From Sternotherus odoratus (taxonomy: Eukaryota; Chordata; Testudines; Kinosternidae), in assembly GCA_032164245.1 (NCBI GenBank), contig JAVMKO010000005.1, positions 46,950,193 to 47,014,192 on the forward strand: a DNA stretch of 64,000 bases, in the 5' to 3' direction. Position numbers and translations under genes: made by a program. This document shows, in pieces, positions 21,924-31,020 of the stretch; the first letter of the stretch is position 1; the number at the start of each line of letters is the position of its first letter. The notes beneath the pieces were generated by a model. The model searched no databases. It was not told the origin of the DNA and worked only from the letters and a program-made list of their open reading frames with translations.

Positions 21924-22490
21924 CAGAGTTTTTCAATCCATGGGCATGTCGGGCATTGATTCGCCTTGTTCTGGTCAGCACAGCTCACCAGGATGTTAAA
22001 AGTCCCGTTGGCGGTGCTGCCCAACTAAGGCAGGCTAGTGCCTATCTTTTCCAGCACCAGGCTTTTCCCCAGAAATGGCCAGCAGCAGGTCCAGCTTCTA
22101 GGCAGGGGGGGCATGGGGTTCTGCATGCTGCTCCCTCCCCAAATACCACCTCCACACTCCCATTGGTCTGCGGGTGAGAGTTGCACAAAGCTACTTGTGT
22201 GCCTCTGCCTAGAAACGGGACCCACTGTTGGCTGTTCCTGGGATCCAGCGCGGCCGGCCTGTGGTGCCAGGACAGGCGCGAAGTCTGCCCCTGAAGCCTG
22301 GCTGTGCTGCTGACTGGGAGCTGCTGGAGGTAAGTCCATGCCCCAATCCCCTGCTCCAGCCCTGAGCCCCCCCAAACCTGGAACCCCTTCCTCTGCCCCA
22401 AACTCCTCATCCCCGCCCCAAACTCCTCATCCTCGCCCCAAACCCCTCATCCCCACCCCAGAGCCCATACCCCCATGTAAAACTCAAGAC
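21924..22490. mobile_element. hAT fragment (CAGAGTTTTTCAA family)
   Basis: The left end CAGAGTTTTTCAATCC and the interior ('agtcccgttggcggtgctgc', 'ggccagcagcaggtccagct') match a common turtle hAT family. The right terminus is missing; the sequence runs into a CR1 at about 22500. It sits immediately after the RNase H segment of the DIRS-like element. Confidence 0.7.
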
Positions 22491-22499
22491 TTCTTTTAA

Positions 22500-23755
22500 A
22501 GGTGTCAAAAAACATGTAGACAAGGGTGATCTACCTCGACTTTCAGAAAGTCTTTGACAATGTCCCTCACCAAAGGTTTTTAAGCAAAGTAAGGAGTTAT
22601 GGGGGAAAAGGAAAGGTCCTCTCATGGGGTTAAAAGGTCGGAAACAAAGAGTAGGAATAAATGGTCAGTTTTCACAGTGCAAAGTAGTAAAGACCAACAT
22701 CCCCAAGGGATCTGTACTGGGGCCAGTGCATTTCAACATATTTATAAGAGATGTGGAAAAGGGGTTAAACAGTGAACTGGTGAAGTTTGCAGGCAATACA
22801 AAATTTCTCAAGATAGTTAAGTCCAAAGCTTACTGCAAAGAGTTACAAAGGGATCTCACAAAGCTGGGTGATGGGGCAATAAAATGACAGACAAGATTCA
22901 GTGTTGATAAATGCAAAGTAATCTACATTGGAAAACATGCATACAAAATGATTGGATCTAACATAGCTGTTACTACTCATGAAAAAGATTTTGTAATCAT
23001 TGTTGATAGGTCTCTGAAAACATATCTCAACATGCAGCATCAGTCCAAAAAGTTAACACTGTTGGGAATCATGAAAGGGATAGATAATAAGATAGAAAAT
23101 ATCATAATGCCGCCATATAAATCCCTGGTATGCACATTCCTTGAATACTGCGTGCAGTTCTGGGTGTCTCATCTCAAAAAAGATATATTAGAATTGGAAA
23201 AGGTAAAGAGAGTGGCTATAAAAATTATTTTGGGTATGGAACATCTTCTGTATGAGGAGAGACTAAAAAGAATGGGACTTTTCAGCTTGGAAAAGAGACA
23301 ATTAAGGAGAACGATAGCCTATAAAATCTTGACAGAAAGTGAAATAAGGCAGTGTTATTTACTACTTGACATAACACAAGAACCAGTGGTCACCCAATGA
23401 AATTAATAGGCAGCAGGTTTAAAACAAAAACACAACACACAGTCAACCTGTGGAACTCATTGCCAGGGGATGTTAAGGCCAAAATTATAACTAGGTTCAG
23501 AAAAAAATTTGTTACGTTCATGGAGGATAGCTTCTATAATGGCATTAGCCAAGATGGTCAGGGATGCAACCCCTGGGTGTCCCTAAGCCTCTGACTGGGC
23601 TGGGATTAGATGACAGGGGATGGATCACTCTATAATTGCTCTGTTCTCTCTATTTCTTTTGAAGTATTTGACACTGGCTGCTGTTGGAGACAGGATTGTG
23701 GGCTAGATGGACAAATGGTCCAACCCAGTAATGGCTGTTCTTACGTTCTTAAAGA
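22500..23755 (+). mobile_element. CR1 LINE with reverse-transcriptase C-terminus and 3' UTR
   Basis: This is the longest CR1 in the window. It covers the late RT palm (a TSIPKGSVLGPVHF-like stretch near 22700), thumb-region motifs (LEYCVQFW near 23145, LLYEERLKRMGLFSLEKR near 23250) and the complete 3' UTR ending 'ggctgttcttacgttctta'. At least two frameshifts and several stops show that it is inactive. Confidence 0.9.
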
Positions 23756-24457
23756 TTCTGCTTGTGAGTGGGCAGAGACAAAGGCTCAGAATCAGGGATC
23801 AAGAGCTTATGTATGCGTTGGCCTCATTTCCCATCATTCAAAGAGTGTTAAAATAAAACAAGAGCATCCCAGAGTAATTTTGATCGTGCTGTTGTGCGCT
23901 AGGTATCAGTGATATCCAGACTTAGTTCATCTGTCTAGAGGGTTATACAAATTTCTGCCATTAATATTGGACTCTTTGACACAGAAAAAAAGAAATTTGT
24001 GTGCCAGTCAGATCTTTGTTTCACCTAACTACATGGGGGCAAAGGCTCTGGGACTACTAGAACAGTCTTCATTCAAGGAAAGATTCCACACAATATTTTT
24101 TAATGAAAGTAGGGGTTGAGATTCAAAAAGTTAAAGCTTTATGACCGTTAAACCACACATTGTCAACATCATGTGCCAAAATTGCAAAGTAAATATCTTT
24201 CAGTGAAACTCAAATATGTGCTCAAGCAACATTTTCATACTTAGCCCCTTAAGTAAATTTCAATTATCAATGGAAATATTTTTCATTGGTTGGTGTGTGT
24301 GTGTGCGTGTATATGATTAAATCACAGTTTACTTAAATCAACGTTTACTAACAAAAATTAACCCTTCCAAGTGTACTCAAGATTCTGGGAAGGTCTTAAT
24401 CTATGTCTACTATTCAGGAAACCTGTACCATCTGGCATTTAAACATAATGCTTAGAC
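23756..24457 (+). mobile_element. DIRS-like retrotransposon, part 4 (after RNase H)
   Basis: The + strand frame gives CEWAETKAQNQG and then KIKQEHPRVILIVLLCARYQ (about 23853-23910), followed by YPDLVHLS in the next segment. This matches the linker between RNase H and tyrosine recombinase in vertebrate DIRS elements (kI.qe...viLIaPlW..q.WyPdL..L). Coding similarity fades after about 24110. The CR1 ending at 23755 separates it from part 3. Confidence 0.7.
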
Positions 24458-25513
24458 CAGAGCTTTCCAAACTGTGTGCCGCTACACATTAGTGTGTCAG
24501 CAGCAGTGTGTAGGTGTGTCACGGGAACTAAAAGCACTTTCCTGGTCAAAACTGCTGGAAAGCAAGCTGCTGCTGCAGGCTTGGCCAGTGCCGGCCAGCA
24601 GATGGGGGGGCCGGAGGGGGCAGAAAGCCCACTCTCCTCCCTCCCCCCGCAGAGACAGTCGGGGGAAGGAGGATTGCACCGCGGCCGCGGCAGGAGACTC
24701 TGTGGGCCTTGCATGCAGGTGCCGGGAGGGGGAAGGAGGGGAAGAGCCCAGAGAGCCTCCCCCCGTCCCGCAACCTGGCTCTGCCCCCCACAAGGATCCC
24801 CCGGCCTCCCCTTGCTGCCCCCTTACACCTTCTCCCCGGGAGCAGAGTATCCCTTCTCTTCAGTTCTGTGCAGCAACATGCTGCCTCCGTTGCTGCAGGG
24901 TCCTAGCGCCCTCCTGCTTCTGTTGCCTGTGATGGGGGTGAGTGAGTATGCTGCTGCTGAGGGGTGGGGGCAGGAAAGGAGGAAGCTGACCCAGAACTGC
25001 TGCTGCTGGCGGGGAAAGGGCTGGGGGGAGTCCTCCTCTCTGGCTTCAGTCCCAGAGCAACCTGCCTACACCCATCCCAAACTCATCCCCAGCCTGCCCT
25101 ACCCCAGAGCCCACACCCCAGCAAGAGCTTATCCCCCCGCGCCCCAATCCTCTTATTCCACCAAATATTGAAAAGCTGTGTTCATCCCATCAACCTTATA
25201 CATCCCATTAAAATGGTAAGTAGTTATTGGTGTTCAACTTTTTTTAATTCTTGCACATATTTACATACTGTTACTCCTAAATGACAACAATGTTATTATC
25301 TTACAAATCATATATTTTTAAAAATATAAATGAAAGGTTTTCATTAGATATGTTGTGTCCCCATACATTTTGTTATTACAATTTATGTATGTGTCCGTAT
25401 CTCTTATAACGGGTTAGTTTAACTTCCGGTTTGCTAGTAAAACTGAATTACTGTGTCGCAAAATGATGCATGTCTAAAAAGTGTCACCAACATGAAAAGT
25501 TTGGAAAGCTCTG
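24458..25513. mobile_element. Non-autonomous hAT (1056 bp) inside the DIRS-like element
   Basis: The ends are CAGAGCTTTCCAAACT and its near-exact complement AGTTTGGAAAGCTCTG. A perfect 8-bp duplication, GCTTAGAC, lies at 24450-24457 and 25514-25521. The GC-rich left half produces overlapping spurious ORFs on both strands. The right half is AT-rich. Confidence 0.9.
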
Positions 25514-25544
25514 GCTTAGACAATGAATTAAATCTGTTTGAACC

Positions 25545-25919
25545 TATGTAGAGCTCTTCTTTGTTCTATGTATCCATTAGGATAGTTGCCTCGATGGCTA
25601 TTCCTTCAGCAAGGCACATAAGTGAATTAAAAGTGCTAATGGACCTGCCATTGACTGTTTTTCAGAAGGATGAAGTAATTCTCTGTACACACCCAAGATT
25701 ATTACACAACATCAGATTTTCATATACATCAATCTATAATATTACTAGTATTTTTTCCCAAACCTCACACTCAAGAGAGTAAGGCTATATTATGTGCACT
25801 AGATGTTAGAAGGGCTTTAGCTTTCTATTTAGATCAATCTCCAAATTTGTCCCTTATGAAAAGAGGAATAAAGGGAGAGCTGTCACTGTTCAGACTCTTT
25901 CAAGATGGGTTAAACTGAC
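25545..25919 (+). mobile_element. DIRS-like retrotransposon, part 5 (tyrosine recombinase)
   Basis: The + strand encodes SARHISELKVL, then DLPLTVFQKDEVILCTHPRL, and after a frameshift KGRAVTVQTLSRWV (to 25915). This is the order seen in DIRS tyrosine recombinases (SarRvSEL.aL...vvLrp.P.flP...tlsrWv). A tyrosine recombinase in place of an integrase separates DIRS from LTR elements. The C-terminal catalytic tyrosine region is not present. A fold-back element begins at 25928. Confidence 0.7.
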
Positions 25920-25927
25920 GGTTCTCT

Positions 25928-26138
25928 AATTTCATTGCACCATGATCCCCTTCTGACAACAAAAATTACTACTTGACCTCAAGAGGGTGGGCTGAAGCCT
26001 GAGTCTGCTCAAGCCGTGCTGTCCCAGGGGCGAAGGGAAGGGGGGGGGGGCAAAGCAGAAGCCCCAGGAGCCCCAGAAGCCCTCTTGAGGTCAAGTAGTA
26101 ATTTTTGTTTCAGAAGGGGATCATGGTGCAATGAAATT
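25928..26138. mobile_element. Fold-back (palindromic) hAT-type fragment
   Basis: Bases 25928-25993 and 26078-26138 are near-perfect reverse complements (about 60 bp, starting 'aatttcattgcaccatgatc'). They enclose a G-rich spacer. The arm sequence matches the left end of a common turtle hAT. No clear target-site duplication is visible. Confidence 0.75.
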
Positions 26139-26225
26139 GCTTGCATCCGACGAAGTGGGTATTAGCCCACGAAAGCTTATGCTTCAAAACTTTATAGTTA
26201 GTCTTTAAGGTGCCACAGGACTTTA
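26139..26225 (+). mobile_element. Penelope-like terminal repeat fragment
   Basis: This is the forward terminal repeat of the first Penelope family: 'gcatccgacgaagtgggtat', 'cacgaaagcttatgc', 'agtctttaaggtgccacagg'. The hammerhead-like core is at 26147-26153 with its GAAA box at 26171-26174. It directly abuts the truncated Harbinger transposase. Confidence 0.75.
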
Positions 26226-27172
26226 CCTCTTTCATGGGACTGTGTGCTGAACTCCCCCCCGCCCTGCAGCACAAGGACACCAGATTGAGAGCTGCCATCC
26301 CAGTGGAGAAGTGGGTGGCTATAGCAATCTGGAAGCTGGCCACCCCAGACAACTACCGATCGGTGGCCAACCACTTTGGGGTGGGAAAGTCGCCGTTGGA
26401 GTCGTGTTGCTGCAAGTGTGCAGGGCCATTAATCGCCTCCTGCTACGAAAAATCATGACTCTTGGTGACGTGCGTGACATCGTGGCTGGCTTTGAACAGA
26501 TGGGTTTCCCTAACTGTGGAGGGGCGATCGATGGGACCCATATACCTATTCTGGCACCCGACCACCTAGCAGATGAGTACATTAACCGAAAGGGGTACTT
26601 CTCCATGGTTCTTCAGGCGCTTGTGGATCACCGTGGGCATTAATGCAGGCTGGTCTGGAAAGGTGCATGATGCATGCATCTTCCGCAACACCAGCCTGTT
26701 GAGGAAGCTGCAAGAAGGCACTTTTTTTCCAGACCAGAGGATCCCCAATGGGGAAGTTGAAATGCCCATTGTGATTCTTGGCGACCCTGCTTACCCTCTA
26801 ATGCCCTGGCTTATGAAATCCTACATGGGGAGCCTGGACAGCAGGCAGGAAAGGTTCTACTACAGGCTGAGCTGCTGTCAAATGACTGTGGAGTGTGCTT
26901 TTGGGCGTCTCAAGGCGTGCTGGCGCTGTCTTTATGGGAAGCTAGACTTGACAGAGGGAAGTATCCCCGCGGTTATTTCCGTGTGCTGTGCCTTACATAA
27001 TCTTTGTGAGCGGAAGGGCGAAGGCTTCACTGTGGCATGGTCCTCAGAGGTTCAGCAGCTGGAGGCCACGTATGCACAGCCAGAGAGCAGGGCTCTTAGA
27101 GGGGCCCAGTGCGAGGCTACAAGGATCAGGGAAGCCTTGAGGGAGCATTTTGATGCTAAAAGCGAATTCTAA
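26226..27172 (+). pseudogene. PIF/Harbinger transposase (HARBI1-like), N-truncated with two frameshifts
   Basis: A DDE_Tnp_4-type nuclease once moved the surrounding Harbinger element. Conserved pieces run in order: VEKWVAIAIWKLATPDNYRS, then NCGGAIDGTHIPILAP (first catalytic Asp at 26530-26532), ILGDPAYPLMPWL (second Asp at 26783-26785) and TVECAFGRLKACWRCL (Glu at 26891-26893). The second Asp and the Glu are 36 codons apart, and all three catalytic residues survive. The reading frame shifts near 26390 and again near 26640, where some codons are missing. The N-terminus is cut by the adjoining Penelope fragment. The stop is at 27170-27172. A decayed relative is at 37670-38590. Confidence 0.85.
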
Positions 27173-27606
27173 TGGGAATTCCAGAGGGAGGGAGGGATGG
27201 TGCATTCTGTTAACTGGATAAGGCATTTGCTTTTCTGTAGCTATTAGATACATATGTGCACCGAGTAAAGAAACTCATTTATTAAAAAGAATTCATTTAT
27301 TGAACAGCTTTTTCAGATTTTGAAATAAAAGTTGAAAAAAAGTAAAATGTGTGAGGGAGGAGGGGGGGTGCAATTGGGGTGGGAAGGGGTCAGTCAGAGA
27401 TTGGCGTATGTCCTGGCCTCATAACCTCCAATGTCCTTAGAGTTTTGATTATGCTTGTTATTAGGGGTTGAGTGCAGTGGATAAGGGAGCTGGGTCTGTG
27501 GGTTGGTCGGTGAAGACGGGGGTTGGAGGCAGCCGTGCGTGGTAATAACCAGGCAGCTGTTGATAGTGGCCTGAAGGGGACAGAGTGCCAGAAGGGGAAG
27601 GGTTAG
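27173..27606. mobile_element. Harbinger internal region between transposase and partner gene
   Basis: This non-coding spacer has poly-A-like AT-rich sequence after the transposase stop, then a G-rich segment. It belongs to the Harbinger element by position, lying between the convergent transposase (+) and Myb-type (-) remnants. A hAT is inserted at its right end. Confidence 0.5.
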
Positions 27607-27614
27607 GGGGCAAC

Positions 27615-28601
27615 TAGGGTGACCAGACGTCCCGATAAAATCGGGACTGTCACGATATTTAGTTGTTTGTCCTGCGTCCCGACCGAGGTATGGCTAGGAC
27701 GCTATTTGTCCCGATATTTTGGCTTGGGCCTGCTCCCAGGAAAGGGTGAGCAGTAGGACCCTGCGGCTCTTAAGCACAGGAGCGGCAAGTCCCTGCCACC
27801 ACAAGCACTGGCTCCATCCTGGCCAATGGGAGCTGCGGGCATAGACCCCCCCCCCCCAGCTTTCAGCCAATGGCAGCTGAAGCCAGTGCTTATGGCCGGC
27901 ATAGCATGTGGAGTGCAGGGCTCCCCCTCCCCTGCTGACCCTAGGAGCCAGACCAGAAAAGCCAGGTAAGGGCGGGGGCAGGGGGGCTGCGGGCTGACGG
28001 GAGCCAAGGCCCTGGGTCCCCAGTCCGTGGTTTCGGAGGGGGGGGGGGCGTTCGCCTCCAACCAGCGGCGGGGCTGCCTGGAGCATGGGGGGGGGGGCTT
28101 CTGCCCCCGACCCGCTGTGGGGTTGTGCAGTGCCCGGAGCTGGGGGGGGAGGGCTGGTGCCCCCGACCCACAGCAGGGCTGTACCCGGATCGGGGCGGGG
28201 GGGAAGGCTGGTGCCCCCGACCCACGGTGGGGCTCTGCAGTGCCCGGAGTTGGTCGGGGGGAAGGATTGGTGCCCCCGACCCGCGGTGGGGCTGTGCAGT
28301 GCCCGGAGCTGGGGGGGAGGGCTGGTGCCCCCGACCCACGGCGGGGCTTGCCCGGATCGGGGGAGGGGTCTTGGTGCCCCTGACCCACGGTGGGGCTGTG
28401 CCTGGAGCTGGGAGGGGGGCTCGTGCCCCGACCCGCGGAGGAGCTGTGTGTGTGTGTGTGTGTAGGGGGGGTGTCCTGTGCCCCAGGAGAAGGGGGGCAG
28501 GACCTGGGGCAGGGTGGGGGTGGAGTCTGGGAGGAGCAGGGGTGGACTGTGGGCGGGGCCCCAGTGTCCCAATATTCTGGTCCTGTGATCTGGTCACCCT
28601 A
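27615..28601. mobile_element. Non-autonomous hAT nested in the Harbinger element
   Basis: The ends TAGGGTGACCAGACG and GGTCACCCTA match the copy at 12916. A perfect 8-bp duplication, GGGGCAAC, flanks it (27607-27614 and 28602-28609), so the uninterrupted Harbinger site can be read. The 'cccgataaaatcgggac' palindrome lies near the left end. The interior contains a GC-rich tandem array (28085-28445) and a (GT)n run at 28446. Confidence 0.9.
28085..28445. repeat. GC-rich degenerate tandem repeat, ~40-65-bp units
   Basis: About seven imperfect units contain 'tggtgcccccgacccac' or a close variant, followed by 'ggtggggctgtgcagtgccc'. The repeat keeps all frames largely open and explains the ORFs of 191-292 codons on both strands here. 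Confidence 0.85.
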
Positions 28602-28615
28602 GGGGCAACTGACAA

Positions 28616-28947
28616 TGGGGGCAGCGAGCACGGTGCTGCTTCTCCTCCTGAGCGGCAGCGATTCGCTGCAGAGTCTCTACTTGCAGCTATAATAATGTGA
28701 ACAGCTTGTCAGCGCGCTGCTCGCGAGCCATCTCCCTCAACTGGATCTGTTCATCCCTCCGCTTGCTCTCATTCTCCCTCCACTTGCTCTCATTCTCCCG
28801 CCGCTCCTGTGCAACGCGATTCTCGGTTGCAGACTGTTGCATAACTTGTTTTAAAAGATCTTCCTTGCTCTTCTGTGGTCTCTTTTGAATCTTCCTCAGC
28901 TTCTCAGCTGCAGATAAGACTGACGGTGATGGGGTGTTCAAGGACAA
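28616..28947 (-). pseudogene. Harbinger Myb/SANT-type partner protein, C-terminal remnant
   Basis: PIF/Harbinger elements encode a Myb-like DNA-binding partner that helps the transposase. The - strand frame here reads AAEKLRKIQKRPQKSKEDLL and then a charged Glu/Arg-rich coiled-coil-like tail. After a stop it continues QVETLQRIAAAQEEKQH to about 28616. That is the C-terminal pattern of this partner (lRKirkr.rKSKEDfl..vm). The SANT domain itself is not visible. It is convergent with the transposase at 26226-27172, as expected for the family. Confidence 0.65.
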
Positions 28948-29190
28948 AACTAGGGAAAGTCAGTGCAAAGTTAAAACAGAGGATTCCCTTGTTCACAACT
29001 GACAGTGCTAGGATTCCCACGCATTCCATGTTTCTCTGTCCCGTTTGCCTGTCCCACACAGCTATAGCACACAGACAGCAACGGAGCCCCTGCCATGGTG
29101 AGTTGTCTCAGGATGCAGGGGGAATGATTGTTTCCCTGCCTTGCTGTCCTATGGCTTGGGGGGAGCGGAGGGCAGTTACAGGAACCGTAC
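28948..29190. other. Presumed Harbinger remainder, nothing clear
   Basis: This 240-bp stretch lies between the Myb-type remnant and the next Penelope copy. No conserved motif or terminal repeat of the Harbinger element can be identified. Confidence 0.3.
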
Positions 29191-29970
29191 TCTGTCTGGC
29201 AGGAGATAACTATTGAAGGTAAATTAACTAGGGAAATGCAGTGAATTAGTGTAATGAGAGAACCATTTGCAAGTTCTATTTAGCCCTTGGTTTATTGTGT
29301 CCAATTTGAAAATTAATTCCAGTGCCTCAGTTTCTCATTGGAGTCTGTTTTGGAAGTTTTTCTGTTTTAAAATTGAAACCATCAAGGCTTTAATGGAATG
29401 GCCATGAAGATTGAAGTGTTCTCCTACTGGTTTTTGAATGTTATGATTCCTGACGTCAGATTTGTGTCCATTTATTCTTTTGTTTAGAGACTGTCCGGTT
29501 TGGCCAATGTACATAGAGGGGCATTGCTGGCACATGATGGCATATATCACATTGGTCGATGTGCAGGTGAATGAGCCTCTGATGGTGTGGCTGATGTGAT
29601 TAGGTCCTATGACAGTGTCAGTTGAACGGATATGAGGACAGAGTTGGCATCATATCCCTAATTAATTTACCTTCAATAGTTATCTCCTGCCAGACAGAGA
29701 GCCATTTCAAAAGGTATTTTTTTTCTCCTGCTGATAATGGCCCATCCAAATTAAACAGCCTCTTAGAATTGGTATGCTAATGTACAACCTTTTATTTTAT
29801 TTTTTTGCTTTCTGTGTGTATACATGCATCTTACTTCTGTTCCATTCTATGCATCCGATGAAGTGGGCTAGAGCCCATGAAAGCTTATGCTGAAATAAAC
29901 TGGTTAGTCTCTAAGGTACTACAAAGTCTTCCTTGTCTTATTTACAGATACAGACTAACACGTCTGCTAA
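29191..29970 (-). mobile_element. Penelope-like element with GIY-YIG domain, internally inverted
   Basis: The - strand ORF at 29550-29335 encodes VIYAIMCQQCPSMYIGQTGQ, with the GIY-YIG signature as MYIGQTG. Then come an NGHKSDVRNH segment and PVGEHFNLHGHSIKALMV, a full-length-looking Penelope GIY-YIG endonuclease core. A 43-bp inverted repeat (29191-29233 and 29658-29700, about one mismatch) flanks it. Right of it, the terminal repeat runs in + orientation with a hammerhead-like motif (29855-29882) and ends near 'acagactaacacgtctgct'. The element was therefore inverted internally when inserted. The reverse transcriptase is absent. Confidence 0.8.
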
Positions 29971-29989
29971 TCTTAAAGAAATGAAAGTT

Positions 29990-31020
29990 ACTTACCTTTA
30001 ACTGGAGTCCTTTGAGGTGGATTCTGCGTATTCACACTCCGTGCGCACCTTTCCCTTCTCATTGGAGTCCTGCTTACCAAAGGAACCAAGGCCCAGGGGA
30101 AGGAACTGAATAGTTGGAGTGCCTACTCTCCTTTTATACCTGTGACCAATATGGCAATTTCCCGATATATCCTTCGGAGACCTTATTGAATTAAATTTGA
30201 ATGTATTGGGGTCCTTTGTGTTAACTGCAAATATGTATTATGGGCCAGGAGTGTACATAACCTCTCTAGAGGGGAGATGTAATGTGAGACCTGAGAGTTC
30301 AAAGGATTGTATTGAAAATGTGCCAGACAAGAATTGTACTTTTTGGACAATAAGTGTTAAGTGGATTTCTTGAGGAATACGTAGGGGATGGTTAATGTAT
30401 GTTCCCTACTGGGTTATGCAAAAACCGTGCCTTTTGAAGCTATGCACTGAGAAGGTTTTTGCTGGGGACTGGAGATCAAAGGCCCAAGCTTTATAAAGAA
30501 ATGGATGAACTGCCCAGCTGGTGGATCTGGTTCTGAATCTGAGAAAGTGATGAACTTGTAACCTTGGGGAAAACCCACTTGTAGGTTTTGAAGGACTGAC
30601 ATCTACTGGCACCTGAGGTTGGAGCTAGGGTGACCTCTGGTAATCTTTTAGTCCATGTGTAGATTCTTTTATTGTTTTTAATATGGTTTCTTTGTAATAT
30701 TTTCACCTTAAGAATAAGTGTGCTTGCCTAGAAAGAGAGGGGTGGTAACTGGCATCTGCAGCAGTTACACTGTTGATAGTCATTGGTGAGAAATCAAAGT
30801 GCAGGCGCTGGCCTGTTCAGGAAGTCTGTCTTGCTGGGGATAGTTGCAGTGGGGGCAGGGAATTCTTCAACCTGGAAATGCCCCAGTCAGGAGGGACTGA
30901 TGTGTGGGTCTCCACCAAGGTAAGTAATGACTGGGAGCCAGAAGAAGTCTGAGAGTGGGTGCCCTTGGTATTCCCCAGAGGGGAATATAGGTTCAGTAGC
31001 CTCAAAACTGTGACAGTACC
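29990..31020. mobile_element. Possible retroelement terminal region (LTR-like or DIRS end), uncertain
   Basis: The first part ('aagttacttacctttaactg', then 'cctttgaggtggattctgcg') resembles a common turtle repeat end. From about 30600 the sequence resembles turtle LTR-like repeats ('gagaaatcaaagtgcaggcg', 'ggaaatgccccagtcaggag', 'cctcaaaactgtgacagt'). I see no paired LTR, primer-binding site or coding domain. The call rests on memory of repeat consensus only. Confidence 0.3.

Noticed and set aside
24474..25171. Overlapping ORFs of 152-231 codons
   Set aside because: They lie inside the left GC-rich half of the hAT at 24458-25513 and start in its terminal sequence. No domain.
18441..25919. 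LTR retrotransposon or endogenous retrovirus as source of the RT/RNase H pieces
   Set aside because: No LTRs, protease or integrase are seen. The RNase H and recombinase-like motifs and the ORF1 zinc knuckle fit DIRS better.
27694..28700. Several ORFs of 118-292 codons on both strands
   Set aside because: They are made by a degenerate GC-rich tandem repeat inside a nested hAT.
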